A stretch of DNA of 64,000 nt from Planctomycetota bacterium (GCA_033763975.1 JANRJM010000003.1:1-64000), one strand, 5' to 3'. Counted from the stretch's first letter, positions 1 to 9,116 are shown. The notes: a model not told the origin generated them from the sequence alone. Made by a program: numbers and translations.

Positions 1-175
1 GGCCGAGCGCCTCGCGGGCCTTCGCGCCGACACCGGCGCCCCGGTCGTGCTCGCGCCCCCGCCGTCCGCGGCGCGGGCGTCCGACGCGCCGCCCGACGCG
101 GGCGAGGGTGGCCTGCTCGCGGCCAAGCGGCGCGCCGCCCGACGCTTCGAAGAGACCGACGAGGGCGCGACCTAG
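1..175 (+). CDS. 3' end of an unidentified protein (truncated by the window edge)
   Basis: The frame starting at base 2 is open from the window edge to a TAG at 173-175. It encodes about 57 residues: an Ala/Pro-rich stretch, then a basic-acidic end reading LLAAKRRAARRFEETDEG. A charged Lys/Arg helix followed by acidic residues is a common tail on cytoplasmic extensions of membrane or von Willebrand-type proteins in planctomycetes, but that is only an impression. The gene converges on the histidine kinase, whose stop lies 11 nt further on. The product cannot be named from this fragment. The absence of stops over 175 nt is weak support in DNA this GC-rich. Confidence 0.4.
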   Translation, partial: AERLAGLRADTGAPVVLAPPPSAARASDAPPDAGEGGLLAAKRRAARRFEETDEGAT

Positions 176-186
176 GGCGCCCCGCC

Positions 187-1842
187 TCACTCCCACGCCC
201 GCACGCCCGACAGCACGCCCTTGAACTTCGCCTCAAGGGCCGCCTCTTCCCGCGGGATCGCCTGCAAATCCACCGGCATGATGAGCGAGAACATGGAGCC
301 GCGCCCGACCTCGCTCTCGACCTGGATCTCGCTGCTGAGCACGCCCGCGAGTTCCTTGGAGATCGACAGGCCCAGGCCTGTGCCGGTGTGCTCGCGCGTG
401 TGCGTCGCGTCGCGCTGGTAGAACTTCTCGAAGATGCGGGCCCGCTCGTCCGCGGGGATGCCCGGCCCGTTGTCGATCACGCTGATCCGCACGCGCGATT
501 CCTCGCCCGGCGCGCTCGCCACCAGCCGCTCGGCCCGCAGCGTGATCTGCGGCGGGCGCCCGGTCTTCTCCTCCGGCAGCGTGAACTTCACGGCGTTCGA
601 CAGGAAGTTGAAGATGATCTGCTGGAACTTGCGCGGGTCGGTCGTCACCACCGGCACGTCCTCGCCCACCTCCAGCCGCACCTGCACGCCCTTCTTGTCC
701 GCCAGCGGCTGGATGAGCGCCACCAGCCCCTCGCACGCGTCGCGCATGTTCACCCGTTCCACCCGCACGTCCACGCGCCCCGCCTCGATCCGCGCCATCT
801 CCAGCAGCGAGTTGATCAGCGCCAGCAGGCTCCGTCCCGCGTTCTGGATGTTCTCGAGGTACCGGATCCGCTTCAGCACGCTCGGCGCCGCGTCGGCCTG
901 GGCCGCGTCCGCGCGCGCCTGCTCCACCAGCAGCTCCGCGAACCCGTTGATGGAGTTCAGGGGTGTCCGCAGCTCGTGGCTCACGTTCGCCAGGAACTCG
1001 CCCTTCAGTTTCGCCGCCTGGTACAGGGCCTGGTTGCTCTCCGCCAGCTCGTGCAGCTTCACGTCCATCGCCGTGTTGATCGCGCGGAGGCGGTCCTGCG
1101 ACGCCTGCAGGTCCGTCAGCATCGAGTTGAGCGTCTCGGACAGTTCCTCGAACTCGTCCCCCGTGCGGATGTCTGACCTCGACGCGAGGTTGCCCTCGCG
1201 CACGCGCTCCGCCGCCAGGCGTAGCGACCGCACCGGCTGCAGCACGAGCTTGCGCGTGATGACGTAGAACACGAGCACCGCCAGCGCGCCCACCAGCAGC
1301 CCCGCCGCCACGATGAACCCCGAGTTCAGCAGCAGCAGGCGGGCCGCCTCCAGCGACCGGCGCTGCAGCACCACGATCCGCGTGATTCTCGTCCCGCCCT
1401 GCTCGCGCACGCGGTGCACCTTCGCGTAGCGGTACTCGCGGCTCGTGCCCTCCCAGCGCGCGGTCTGATAGTCCACCAGCGACGCGTCCCGCGAGAACGC
1501 GTCCAGCGCCTCGCGCACGAACGCGTCGCGCTCCGCCTCCGTCTCCGCCGCCGCCAGCGTGAGATCCCGGGCCGTGATCCCGGCCCGCTCGGCGCGCGGC
1601 ACGGTTGGCGCCACCAGGAACGCCTCTTCCGGGCTGGCCGGAACCCTGCCCAGCCGCTCCCACGTGTCGATCATCTGGCGCGACAGTTCCCGTTGCCCCG
1701 CGTCCACCAGGAACGTCATCCGAAGCCACGGCGCCCACAGCGCCGCCGCGACGATCAGCACGATCGCCCCGCCGAACACCAGCAGGCACTTCGCCGGCAA
1801 CGAGAGACGAACGCGCATCTCACGCAGTGTACGGACGACCAC
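187..1842 (-). CDS. membrane-bound sensor histidine kinase
   Basis: A 551-residue sensor kinase that autophosphorylates a histidine and passes the phosphate to a response regulator not encoded next to it. Segments in order: TM1 about 17-40, an extracytoplasmic sensor region about 41-169 with no family I recognise, TM2 about 170-196, HAMP linker about 197-250, HisKA with the H-box FLANVSHELRTPLN (phospho-acceptor His about 289), then HATPase_c with N-box (FNFLSNAVKF), G1 (DNGPGIP), F-box (FEKFYQ) and G2 (GTGLGLSI). All catalytic motifs are intact. It lies 15 nt downstream of the DUF4175-like gene on the same strand, so the two are probably co-transcribed. An in-frame Met at residue 9 is an alternative start. 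Stimulus and partner are unknown. Confidence 0.9.
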   Translation of the reverse strand: MVVRTLREMRVRLSLPAKCLLVFGGAIVLIVAAALWAPWLRMTFLVDAGQRELSRQMIDTWERLGRVPASPEEAFLVAPTVPRAERAGITARDLTLAAAETEAERDAFVREALDAFSRDASLVDYQTARWEGTSREYRYAKVHRVREQGGTRITRIVVLQRRSLEAARLLLLNSGFIVAAGLLVGALAVLVFYVITRKLVLQPVRSLRLAAERVREGNLASRSDIRTGDEFEELSETLNSMLTDLQASQDRLRAINTAMDVKLHELAESNQALYQAAKLKGEFLANVSHELRTPLNSINGFAELLVEQARADAAQADAAPSVLKRIRYLENIQNAGRSLLALINSLLEMARIEAGRVDVRVERVNMRDACEGLVALIQPLADKKGVQVRLEVGEDVPVVTTDPRKFQQIIFNFLSNAVKFTLPEEKTGRPPQITLRAERLVASAPGEESRVRISVIDNGPGIPADERARIFEKFYQRDATHTREHTGTGLGLSISKELAGVLSSEIQVESEVGRGSMFSLIMPVDLQAIPREEAALEAKFKGVLSGVRAWE

Positions 1843-1857
1843 CCGCCCCGGTGCCCC

Positions 1858-4464
1858 CTACCTCGGGCCCGCCGGCGGCACACGCTCCAGGTACCGTCGG
1901 AACACGCGCCGCACCAAGTCCGCGTACTCCGGCGGCACCGCCCGCTGCTCCACCGCGCGCTCCGCGCTCCGCGCCGCCTCGCGCACGCCTTCCGACAGCG
2001 TCGGGCGCGCCGACCCCGCCGGGCCCTCCCCCGCCGTCGACTCCCACTCCGCGATCACACGCTCGCCCGCGGGAACGCTCCCTCCGGTCGCGTCGACGAT
2101 CCCGCCCTCTCGCGGCATGGGGCGCTCGCCCGGCGCGAGGCGCGGCCCCGCGCCCGTGCCCGCGCCCGTCCCCGCGCCGCCGGGGTTCCCGGGCGCGCCG
2201 CCCGGCTGCCCGTCGCCGGGGCGCGCGTCCGTTCCGTGCGGCCGGCCTTGCTCGCCCGGTTGACCGCCTTGCCCCGCCCCGTTCGGCTCACCTGGGGCGT
2301 CTGCAGGAAGCTCCGGGCGCGGCCCCGTCGCACGCCGCGAACCCGGCTGGCGCCCGCCATCCTGGCCCGCGCCCGCGCCCCCGGGCTCGCGCGCCGGCTG
2401 ATCGCCCGATTGCGGGCCGGGCTCGGACCCACGCGGGCCTTGCCCACCGGGCTGCGGGGCGCCGGAAGGCGGGCTCTCCGGCGGCGCCCCGTCGGGCGGC
2501 TGCCCGTCAGGCGGCTGCCCGTCAGGCGGCTGGTTGTCGGGCCGCGGGCCGTCGGTTTCTTGCAGATCGCGCGCCAGTCGCTCCAACTCGCGGCGTTCCT
2601 GGTCGCTCATCCCTTCGAGCAGCCGCCGGGCCTGCTCGCGCAGCCGTCGTGCGTCGCCCGCGCGCCGGCGAGAATCCTGCGCACCCTCGGCGCTGCGGCG
2701 CAGCTCGTCCGCGAGTTCGCGGAGGGCCTCGGTCCCGCCCGCGCCGCCCGGCGAATCCTGCGGCGATGGCCCCGGTTGATCCGGTTGCGGCTGCTCACCC
2801 GGTTGCGGCTGGTCGCCCGACTGTGACTGCTCCGGCTGTGACTGCCCCGGCTGTGGCTGTTGTCCCGGCTGTGGCTGCTGCCCCGGCTGTGGCTGTTGTC
2901 CCGGTTGCGGCTGCTCGCCCGGCTGCGGCTGCTGCGTGTCTTGCGGGTCCACCGCCTCACTCGCGCGACGGACCGCCTCACGCACGCGGCGTACCCGCTC
3001 CGACGCATCCGAACCCGCGGGCTTCTCCTCGCCCTCACCACTCCGGCTCGCGCCCTCGTCCGCCCCCGACCGCTCGTCGCGCTGGCCCGGCGGGGGCGCG
3101 TCGCTCGCGCGCGTGTCTTCGCCGGCGCCCGCGCCGCGATCGGGTGCACGCGGCTCCGCCGACGCAGGGTCGCCGCGCTCCCGAGCCGCCTCGCTCGCGC
3201 GGGATTCCTCGCCCGGTTCGGCGCCCCGTTCCGGTGGCGCGTCCGGTTGCGCGGGAGGGGCCACGCGCCCCTCCGGCGGCACGGTGTCTTCTCGCGCCGC
3301 GGGCTGCCCAGTCTCGCCCTGCTCGCCCGGCTGGCCCTGCTCGCCCTGTTGGCCCTGCTCGCCCTGTTGGCCCGCATCACTCGGCCCGCCCGGCTCGCCT
3401 CCACCATCCGGCGGCGCGTCCTCGGGCGGCGTCTCCGCGGGCACGTCTCGCGCCAGCGACCGCTCCATCGCCCGCAGGTCGCGGGCCAGCGCTTCGCGAT
3501 CCTCGGGCGTCAACCGCGGCGCCCGCTGCGCCAGACGCTGGGCCGCCTCCGCGGCCCCCTGCACGTCGCCACGCGACAGCGCCTCGCGCAGTTCGTCCGC
3601 CGGCGACGCGTCCCCCGCTCCTTCGGCCGACGCGCCCACGTCGGGCGCCTGTCCTGTGCGCGCGCGATCCGCCGCGGCCCGCGCCAACGCCTCGCGCACC
3701 GCGTCGCTCTGCTCCGCCGCCCGGCGTGCTTCTTGTTCAGCGCGCTCCGCCGCCTGCTCGGCCAGTTGGGCCGCCCGCGCCCGCGCCTCGTCCTCGGAGA
3801 GTTCGCCCGCGCGCAGCTCCGACTCCAACTCCGCGATCGCACGCTCGTCGGCGCCGCCCGCTCCGACGCCCGCCCCCGCCTCGTCCGCCTGCACCGCCTC
3901 GCGCACTTCGCGGATGACCTCCTCCACCGCCCGCGCCGTCTCGGGCGCCGGCGCCGCCGGGCCGGCGGCCTCTCGCTCGACTCGCGGGACGAACAGACCC
4001 ACCAGCACCGCGCCCGCCGCCGCCAGCGGCGCGATCACCAGCCCGGGGCTCGTCCGCACCGCGCTCCAGGGCAGCGCCCGCGACACGCCGACCCCGCCCG
4101 CGAACTGCTCCGCATCGTCGCGCACCAGACGGCGCACCGGGTCGGCGGCGTGCCCCGCGTCGGCGGCCTCGAGCCCGCTCGCCAGGCGATCGTGCAGCCC
4201 CAGACGCCGGTCGAGTTCACGGGCCGTTCGCGCGGCGTCCCACCGCCTCGACACCGCGACAACGCCCCCGACGAGCGCGCCCGCCATCGCGCCGGCGACC
4301 AACGCGAGCGGCCAATCACTCACGGCCTCGCCCAGCGCCAGACGCCACACGCCGATCCACGCGCCACCCGCCGCGAGCCCCGCGCCGGCGCCCCACGCGC
4401 CCAGCACCGCGCCCTGCTGCGCCGTGCGCCGCAGACGCGCCCGGCGTACGACCGCGTCCAGCAT
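1858..4464 (-). CDS. DUF4175-like membrane protein with long Gln/Pro/Gly-rich tail
   Basis: 868 residues from an ATG at 4464. The first 180 residues hold three hydrophobic segments (near residues 17-45, 50-70 and 135-155) separated by a charged helix with RELDRRLGLHDRLASGLEA, an arrangement I associate with planctomycetal DUF4175-like proteins encoded near BatA/DUF58 genes. Next comes an Ala/Glu/Arg-rich probable coiled coil (about 180-330), then several hundred residues of low-complexity Pro/Gln/Gly/Asp/Glu sequence with three internal tandem repeats. The extreme C-terminus becomes ordered again with VPPEYADLVRRVFRRYLE, a motif I recall ending many planctomycete proteins of this type. Function unknown; a membrane-anchored scaffold is a guess. 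It is divergent from trpD (93 nt apart) and upstream of the histidine kinase. Confidence 0.72.
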   Translation of the reverse strand: MLDAVVRRARLRRTAQQGAVLGAWGAGAGLAAGGAWIGVWRLALGEAVSDWPLALVAGAMAGALVGGVVAVSRRWDAARTARELDRRLGLHDRLASGLEAADAGHAADPVRRLVRDDAEQFAGGVGVSRALPWSAVRTSPGLVIAPLAAAGAVLVGLFVPRVEREAAGPAAPAPETARAVEEVIREVREAVQADEAGAGVGAGGADERAIAELESELRAGELSEDEARARAAQLAEQAAERAEQEARRAAEQSDAVREALARAAADRARTGQAPDVGASAEGAGDASPADELREALSRGDVQGAAEAAQRLAQRAPRLTPEDREALARDLRAMERSLARDVPAETPPEDAPPDGGGEPGGPSDAGQQGEQGQQGEQGQPGEQGETGQPAAREDTVPPEGRVAPPAQPDAPPERGAEPGEESRASEAARERGDPASAEPRAPDRGAGAGEDTRASDAPPPGQRDERSGADEGASRSGEGEEKPAGSDASERVRRVREAVRRASEAVDPQDTQQPQPGEQPQPGQQPQPGQQPQPGQQPQPGQSQPEQSQSGDQPQPGEQPQPDQPGPSPQDSPGGAGGTEALRELADELRRSAEGAQDSRRRAGDARRLREQARRLLEGMSDQERRELERLARDLQETDGPRPDNQPPDGQPPDGQPPDGAPPESPPSGAPQPGGQGPRGSEPGPQSGDQPAREPGGAGAGQDGGRQPGSRRATGPRPELPADAPGEPNGAGQGGQPGEQGRPHGTDARPGDGQPGGAPGNPGGAGTGAGTGAGPRLAPGERPMPREGGIVDATGGSVPAGERVIAEWESTAGEGPAGSARPTLSEGVREAARSAERAVEQRAVPPEYADLVRRVFRRYLERVPPAGPR
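2488..2535 (-). repeat. 15-nt tandem repeat encoding (DGQPP)n
   Basis: Near-identical units of about 15 nt (tcaggcggctgcccg on the + strand) encode DGQPPDGQPPDGQPPDG in the disordered tail of the DUF4175-like protein. The third-codon-position pattern is almost the same between units, suggesting recent slippage expansion. Confidence 0.8.
2771..2934 (-). repeat. 18-nt tandem repeat encoding (QPQPGQ)n
   Basis: At least five consecutive 18-nt units of the type cccggctgtggctgttgt (+ strand) encode QPQPGQ hexapeptides, flanked by degenerate units (QPEQSQSGDQPQPGEQ). The region translates as an extended, uncharged, polyproline-like segment of the DUF4175-like protein. Unit-to-unit nucleotide identity is high, so copy number may vary between strains. 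Confidence 0.85.
3311..3372 (-). repeat. tandem repeat encoding collagen-like (GEQGQQ)n
   Basis: Units of 18 nt encode GEQGQQ/GEQGQP. Gly at every third residue makes this short stretch collagen-like. It is the third of three separate repeat expansions in the tail of the same protein. Confidence 0.8.
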
Positions 4465-4557
4465 GCCGTGTCGCGCGTGCACGCCCGGATCATAGGGATC
4501 GAGCGGCGCCCGCCTCGCGTCGAAGCGTGCCCGCGCCGGCGCGAATACCGTGGGCCC

Positions 4558-5640
4558 ATGCACAGCGGGAAACCCGAATCCCACGCGCAGGCCCCGCAAG
4601 AGCAGGCCGACGCGCGCGTGCGCGACGCGCTCCGCGTGCTCGCCTCGGGCGGCACGTGGTCGCGCGAGCAGGGCGAGGCGTTCTTCACCGACCTGCTCGA
4701 AGGGCGCCTGCACGACGCGCAGATCGGGGCCGCGCTCGGCCTCCTCGCCGCCCGCGGGCCCACGCCCCTGGAACTCCTCGCCGGCGCCACCGTCATGCGC
4801 CGGCACGTCACGCCCATCCCCGGCGTCGAGGCGATGCCCGGCACGGTCATCGACACCTGCGGCACGGGCGGGGCGCGCAAGACGTTCAACATCTCCACCC
4901 TCTCGGCCATCGTCACCGCCGCCGCGGGCAACGGACGCGTCCGCGTCGCCAAGCACGGCAACCGGGGCCGCTCCGGGCGTGGTTCCGCCGAGGTCATCGG
5001 CGCGCTGGGCGTGAACGTCGACGCTCCGCCCGACGTGCAGGCTCGGTGCCTGCGCGAGTGCGCCGTGTGCTTCTGTTTCGCGATCCATCACCACCCGGCG
5101 ATGCGCCACGTCGCGCCCGCCCGCCGCGCGCTGGGCTTCCCCACCATCTTCAACCTGCTCGGCCCGCTCTCGAACCCCGCGCGCGTTTCGCGCCAGGTGC
5201 TGGGCGTCTACCGCCCCGAGTTCGTCGACCTTGTCGCGCACACGCTCGCGGCCCTGGGCGCCTCGCGCGCCATGGTCGTGCACGCCGACGACGGCATCGA
5301 CGAGATCAGCACCACCGGCCCCACGCGCATCGGGCACGTCGAGAACGGGGCCGTCCGCATCGAGCGGTTTGATCCCGCGCCGCTCGGCCTGCCCGCGCCG
5401 CGTGCGGAAGACCTCGACGCCCTCGACCTCGACGACGCCGTTCGCATCGCGCGGGGCGTGCTCGCCGGGCACACAGGACCGGCACGCGACATCGTGCTGC
5501 TCAACGCCGCCGCGGCGCTCGTTGTCGGCGGGGCGGCGTCGGACTGGCGCCAGGGCGTTGACGCCGCGGCAGACGCCATCGATTCCGGCGCCGCCGCCCG
5601 CACGCTGCACGCCCTGGCCGACCTCTCGCGCTCAGCGTGA
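4558..5640 (+). CDS. trpD: anthranilate phosphoribosyltransferase
   Basis: 360 residues, the usual length for TrpD. It transfers the phosphoribosyl group of PRPP to anthranilate in the second step of tryptophan synthesis. The N-terminal helical domain has the family pattern (FFTDLLEGRLHDAQIGAAL). The PRPP/anthranilate site follows with DTCGTGGARKTFNIST near residue 99, VAKHGNRGRSGRGSAEV (family KHGNR) and FLFAPxxHPAM-like sequence here reading FCFAIHHHPAMRHVAPAR, then GFPTIFNLLGPLSNPA. The ATG at 4558 gives a conventional N-terminus. No other trp gene is nearby, so it is a scattered pathway gene. Its last 9 nt overlap tail-to-tail with the kinase gene on the other strand. Confidence 0.95.
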   Translation: MHSGKPESHAQAPQEQADARVRDALRVLASGGTWSREQGEAFFTDLLEGRLHDAQIGAALGLLAARGPTPLELLAGATVMRRHVTPIPGVEAMPGTVIDTCGTGGARKTFNISTLSAIVTAAAGNGRVRVAKHGNRGRSGRGSAEVIGALGVNVDAPPDVQARCLRECAVCFCFAIHHHPAMRHVAPARRALGFPTIFNLLGPLSNPARVSRQVLGVYRPEFVDLVAHTLAALGASRAMVVHADDGIDEISTTGPTRIGHVENGAVRIERFDPAPLGLPAPRAEDLDALDLDDAVRIARGVLAGHTGPARDIVLLNAAAALVVGGAASDWRQGVDAAADAIDSGAAARTLHALADLSRSA

Positions 5641-8136
5641 CCCGGCGTGCGCGGCCTTGGCCCGCCCGCCCGTCCGGCGGGGCGACTCGCGCCGACCATG
5701 CCGCACCGCCACGCCCGACGTCTCGCTGGCGATCGACGCGCCCGGCCCGTCGTCCGTGAACACGTGCACGCGGGGCTGCACGCCGGGAATCCCGCCTCGT
5801 TCAGCCCCGTTCGCCGGGGCCGGTCCGGGCGCCGGCGCAAACCACACCACCACGTCCACGTCGTCACGCTCGGAAAGCCACGCCGTGATCGATCGCGCCG
5901 CGTCCGCGGTATCTAGGGGCGTCAGCCCCACGCGCGCCCGCAGCGAGGCCAGCAGAATCACCACGTCGATCTCGCCGTCGCACGCCTCGACGCCCGCGGG
6001 CACGTCGCCCCGCACGCACGCCCCGGCGTCGACCATCGCCGCCGATGTCACGGTCAAACGCCGCCGAACGTCGTCGCTCAGCGGCTCGCGCAGGTCGCTC
6101 ACGATCAGCACGTTCGTGCCGTCGAGCTCGTCGCTCGTGGCCAGGATCGTCGGCGCGTCGTCGCCCGCCAGCGACGCAACCCATCCGGCGTGCACGGCGC
6201 GTTCCACGTCACCCCGCAGGCCGGGCGGGAGTTCGGGAGCCGCGATCGCGACGCCCGCGTCCGACTCGTCCGCGTCGCGCGTCGCCAGCACCACGCTCCA
6301 GCCGATCACGTTGCCGACGAAGATGAGCAGCGCGGCCATGACGCCCGCGTTCCACACCTTGGGGGGCGTCCCGCCGACGGGGCGATGCGCCGCACGACCA
6401 CGGCGCGCATCGCGCCGCGCCTTCGCCGCGGCGATCTGCGCCTCCGCGCTCCGGCGAGCGCGCCCGGGATCGGGCGACGCGGCCACCGCGGCGACCACGG
6501 GCGCTCCCATGGGTGCGCCCACCGGCGCTCCCATGGGCGCTCCGGGCCACACCGCGCCCGCGGGCACCCCGACCGGCGTGGCGCCGCCCTTCGGCTCGAC
6601 CGGGCGAGCCCGCCCCGCCCCGCCAATTTCACTGCGACCGGTCCACCAGTCCACCACGCGGATCGCCGGCGCGGTGCGCCGCTGGCCCTCGCCGGGCGCG
6701 CCCACGCCCGCGCCCGGCGCCGGAGCACCGGGCGTTTCGACCACCGGCATCGGCGCGGGCGGCACCGCGCCGGGAGTCGGCGGGAACGGGCTCTCGCCCG
6801 GCATGCGCTCCTCCGCGCCGAACCCGGCCCCGGGGCCGAAGTTCCCGCGCACGCTCGGCAGGTCCGCCGGGCGCACCGCGAACGGGTCCAGCGCCGTGCG
6901 CACCGCCTCGAGGTCGGCCAGCATCGCTTCCGCCGACGGGTACCGCTGCTGGTAGTCGCTCATCGCCCGGCGGATGATCCACCGGACTGATTCCGGGCAG
7001 CGGCGCGTCACCTGCGAGAGCACCCCGTGCGCCGGGAACGAGTCCTCCACCACCGCGTACAGCACGGCGCCGGCGCCGTAGATGTCGAACTTCGTGCCGT
7101 CGACCTCGTGCACCTTCACGCCCTTGAGCGCCAGGCGCACCATCTCCGGGTCGCGGAAGTACTCGGTGCCGTGCGTCGTCAGCGTCATGGCCGAGCGCAG
7201 CGACGAGACGAGGCCGAAGTCCACCAGGTGCGCCCGCCCGTCGCGGTCGATGATCACGTTGTCGGGCTTGACGTCCTTGTGCCACAGCCCCCCGCGGTGG
7301 TACACCGCGAGCGTGCCGACCAGGTCCGACACGTACGACAGCGCCGAGCGCATCTGCGCCTCGCCCAGCCCGCCCGAGGGGCTCGACGCGTGCAGCACCT
7401 TCGTCATCCCCGCCAGCGACTCGCCCGGCACGTACCGCATCGCGTAGAAGAACTGCTCGTTCGTCAGTTCGTGGTCGAGGATCAGCCCCAGTTTCTTCGC
7501 CGCGTCCAGCGAGCGGCTCTCCCGCACGATCTGCGGCAGCGACGAGCCCTCGCGCAGCGAGAAGCACTTCAGCACCACCTGCCCGGGGACCTCGATCCCC
7601 GCCTTGGCCAGCACCCGGCGCTTCTCGCTCGTCACGTCGGCGATGTACAGCTTCGCCCCCGAGCCTCCGGGCGCGAGCGACCCCACGATGGTGTACCCCT
7701 CGAACCGCGACGCACGCCCCGCGGGCGCGTCCGCCGTGGGCGCCTCGGCCATCGCCGCGGGAAGGCGCCGCTCGAACCCCTCGACCAGCCCCGACACCCC
7801 GAGCAGGCGCGCCGGGTGCGCCAGCACGATGCGGTACAGGCACATGCCCAGCGCCCGCCCCTCGTTCGTCAGCGCGCGCCCGAAGTGCCCCGCGGCCGAC
7901 CAGCGCCCGATCACGATGTTCAGCAGGATCACCGGCACGTAGAACACCGCGAGGAACAGCGCCCCGATCAGACGGGCCACGTCCGTCACCTCGCCCGCGA
8001 CGAACCGGAACACATGGCGGATGAGCCACCCCGCGCCCTTCAGCAGGGGCACGAACACGTACGCGATGAACACGATGCCCAGCACGACGGCCGCGGCGAT
8101 GGCAAGCAGGGTCACGATGGCGGCGAGCGGACTCAT
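5632..8136 (-). CDS. membrane-anchored Ser/Thr protein kinase with C-terminal extracytoplasmic domain
   Basis: 834 residues from an ATG at 8136 with a strong ribosome-binding site (GGGAGG, about 6 nt upstream). Two N-terminal hydrophobic segments (about 4-38 and 55-78) precede the kinase domain at about 145-415: glycine-rich loop LAPGGSGAK, likely catalytic Lys190 in VVLKCF, catalytic loop HKDVKPDN (286-293; HKD instead of the usual HRD) and DFG at 306-308. A Pro/Ala-rich linker with GAPMGAPVG repeats follows, then a TM segment (about 598-619) and a roughly 210-residue C-terminal domain with alternating beta-alpha character that I cannot assign. It begins 17 nt after the sigma-factor gene, so the pair is almost certainly one operon. 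A kinase-controlled sigma factor is the natural inference. Confidence 0.85.
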   Translation of the reverse strand: MSPLAAIVTLLAIAAAVVLGIVFIAYVFVPLLKGAGWLIRHVFRFVAGEVTDVARLIGALFLAVFYVPVILLNIVIGRWSAAGHFGRALTNEGRALGMCLYRIVLAHPARLLGVSGLVEGFERRLPAAMAEAPTADAPAGRASRFEGYTIVGSLAPGGSGAKLYIADVTSEKRRVLAKAGIEVPGQVVLKCFSLREGSSLPQIVRESRSLDAAKKLGLILDHELTNEQFFYAMRYVPGESLAGMTKVLHASSPSGGLGEAQMRSALSYVSDLVGTLAVYHRGGLWHKDVKPDNVIIDRDGRAHLVDFGLVSSLRSAMTLTTHGTEYFRDPEMVRLALKGVKVHEVDGTKFDIYGAGAVLYAVVEDSFPAHGVLSQVTRRCPESVRWIIRRAMSDYQQRYPSAEAMLADLEAVRTALDPFAVRPADLPSVRGNFGPGAGFGAEERMPGESPFPPTPGAVPPAPMPVVETPGAPAPGAGVGAPGEGQRRTAPAIRVVDWWTGRSEIGGAGRARPVEPKGGATPVGVPAGAVWPGAPMGAPVGAPMGAPVVAAVAASPDPGRARRSAEAQIAAAKARRDARRGRAAHRPVGGTPPKVWNAGVMAALLIFVGNVIGWSVVLATRDADESDAGVAIAAPELPPGLRGDVERAVHAGWVASLAGDDAPTILATSDELDGTNVLIVSDLREPLSDDVRRRLTVTSAAMVDAGACVRGDVPAGVEACDGEIDVVILLASLRARVGLTPLDTADAARSITAWLSERDDVDVVVWFAPAPGPAPANGAERGGIPGVQPRVHVFTDDGPGASIASETSGVAVRHGRRESPRRTGGRAKAAHAGSR

Positions 8137-8153
8137 GTCGACCTCCCGGCGGG

Positions 8154-8918
8154 TTACACGAGCCGGTCCGCCTGGTCCTGACGCCGCAGCTCCATCTGCC
8201 GGTGGTAGATCTCGGCGATGGCCTCGTCGAACAGGGCGTCGTCGGCGGGGGCCCGCTCTTGCTTGGGAGTCACGGCCAGCCCGTTTCGCGCTGCCTCCTC
8301 GCGTTCCTCGGGCGTAAAGGAATACGTCGCGATCACCTCCGCGAGCTTGATCCGCAGCGCGTCCCGCACTTTCGCCAAACGGCGGCTCACCGTCGGCTCG
8401 CTGATGCCCAGCGCGTCCGCCACGTCCTTCCCCGGCTTGCACTCCAGGACCCGCATCGCGTAGATCGAAAAGTCCGTGAATTCCGATTCCTTCTGCACCA
8501 GCGTGATGGCGGCCTCGACCTTCGCGCGGAAGATCGCCGCCTCGTACGCCGCATCCACCGACGCGCCCGGCCCGGCGGCCATCCACGATTCGTCCAGCTC
8601 CGTCGGGCGCTTGTTCCCGCCCCGCTTCTGCGCGTGCCGCCGGTCCAGTTCATCCCCCAGCACGTGCTTGGCGATCGCCAGCAGCCAGGTCGAGAACCGC
8701 GCGCCCCGCGCGGGGTCGTACCGATCGATCGATTCCGAGAGGGCGGCCAGCGTCTCCTGCGACAGGTCCTGCACCGTCTGGCTGCCGATCCGTCCCTTGC
8801 CCCACTTCGTGAGCTGCGCCCGCACCACCGGCCCGAACGTCTCCCACAGCTCGAACCACGCCGCCTGGTCGTTGGCGCGCAGTCGTCCGACGAACCCCGT
8901 GGTGAGCGGCGTCAGCAT
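8154..8918 (-). CDS. ECF-like RNA polymerase sigma factor
   Basis: 254 residues. The sigma-2 region (about 15-100) contains the recognisable stretch DLSQETLAALSESIDRYDPARGARFSTWLLAIAKH, cut here in two: the core-binding helix and then the -10 recognition helix. Sigma-4 (about 150-200) has a helix-turn-helix KDVADALGISEPTVSRRLAK. About 45 charged residues extend past sigma-4, longer than a minimal ECF factor. No anti-sigma gene is adjacent. Instead the kinase gene follows after 17 nt, a pairing known from planctomycetes and other phyla. It is divergent from the gene at 9117, with about 200 nt between them in which I see no convincing promoter. Confidence 0.87.
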   Translation of the reverse strand: MLTPLTTGFVGRLRANDQAAWFELWETFGPVVRAQLTKWGKGRIGSQTVQDLSQETLAALSESIDRYDPARGARFSTWLLAIAKHVLGDELDRRHAQKRGGNKRPTELDESWMAAGPGASVDAAYEAAIFRAKVEAAITLVQKESEFTDFSIYAMRVLECKPGKDVADALGISEPTVSRRLAKVRDALRIKLAEVIATYSFTPEEREEAARNGLAVTPKQERAPADDALFDEAIAEIYHRQMELRRQDQADRLV

Positions 8919-9116
8919 GGGCAGTCATCATCGTACCGCCCCCCGCCGCCCGGGCACGCGCATTCCCGCGCCCGAGAACCCGCCATTTTCGCTTCCCCGC
9001 GCGAAATCCTCTCCCGACCGCTCCCAACAACGCCCCCGACGAGCACTCACACGCGCGTCCCGCCCCGGGGGTGTTCTCCGGACGGGTGCGGCGGGGCAAA
9101 GCCGCAGGAGACTCCA

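Noticed and set aside
2771-2934. Short-period repeats as a possible CRISPR array
   Set aside because: The period is 18 nt with no spacers and the repeat is in-frame coding sequence.
2860-4557. Upstream in-frame extension of trpD
   Set aside because: The extension is antisense to the DUF4175-like gene and Arg-rich; TrpD homology begins soon after the ATG at 4558.
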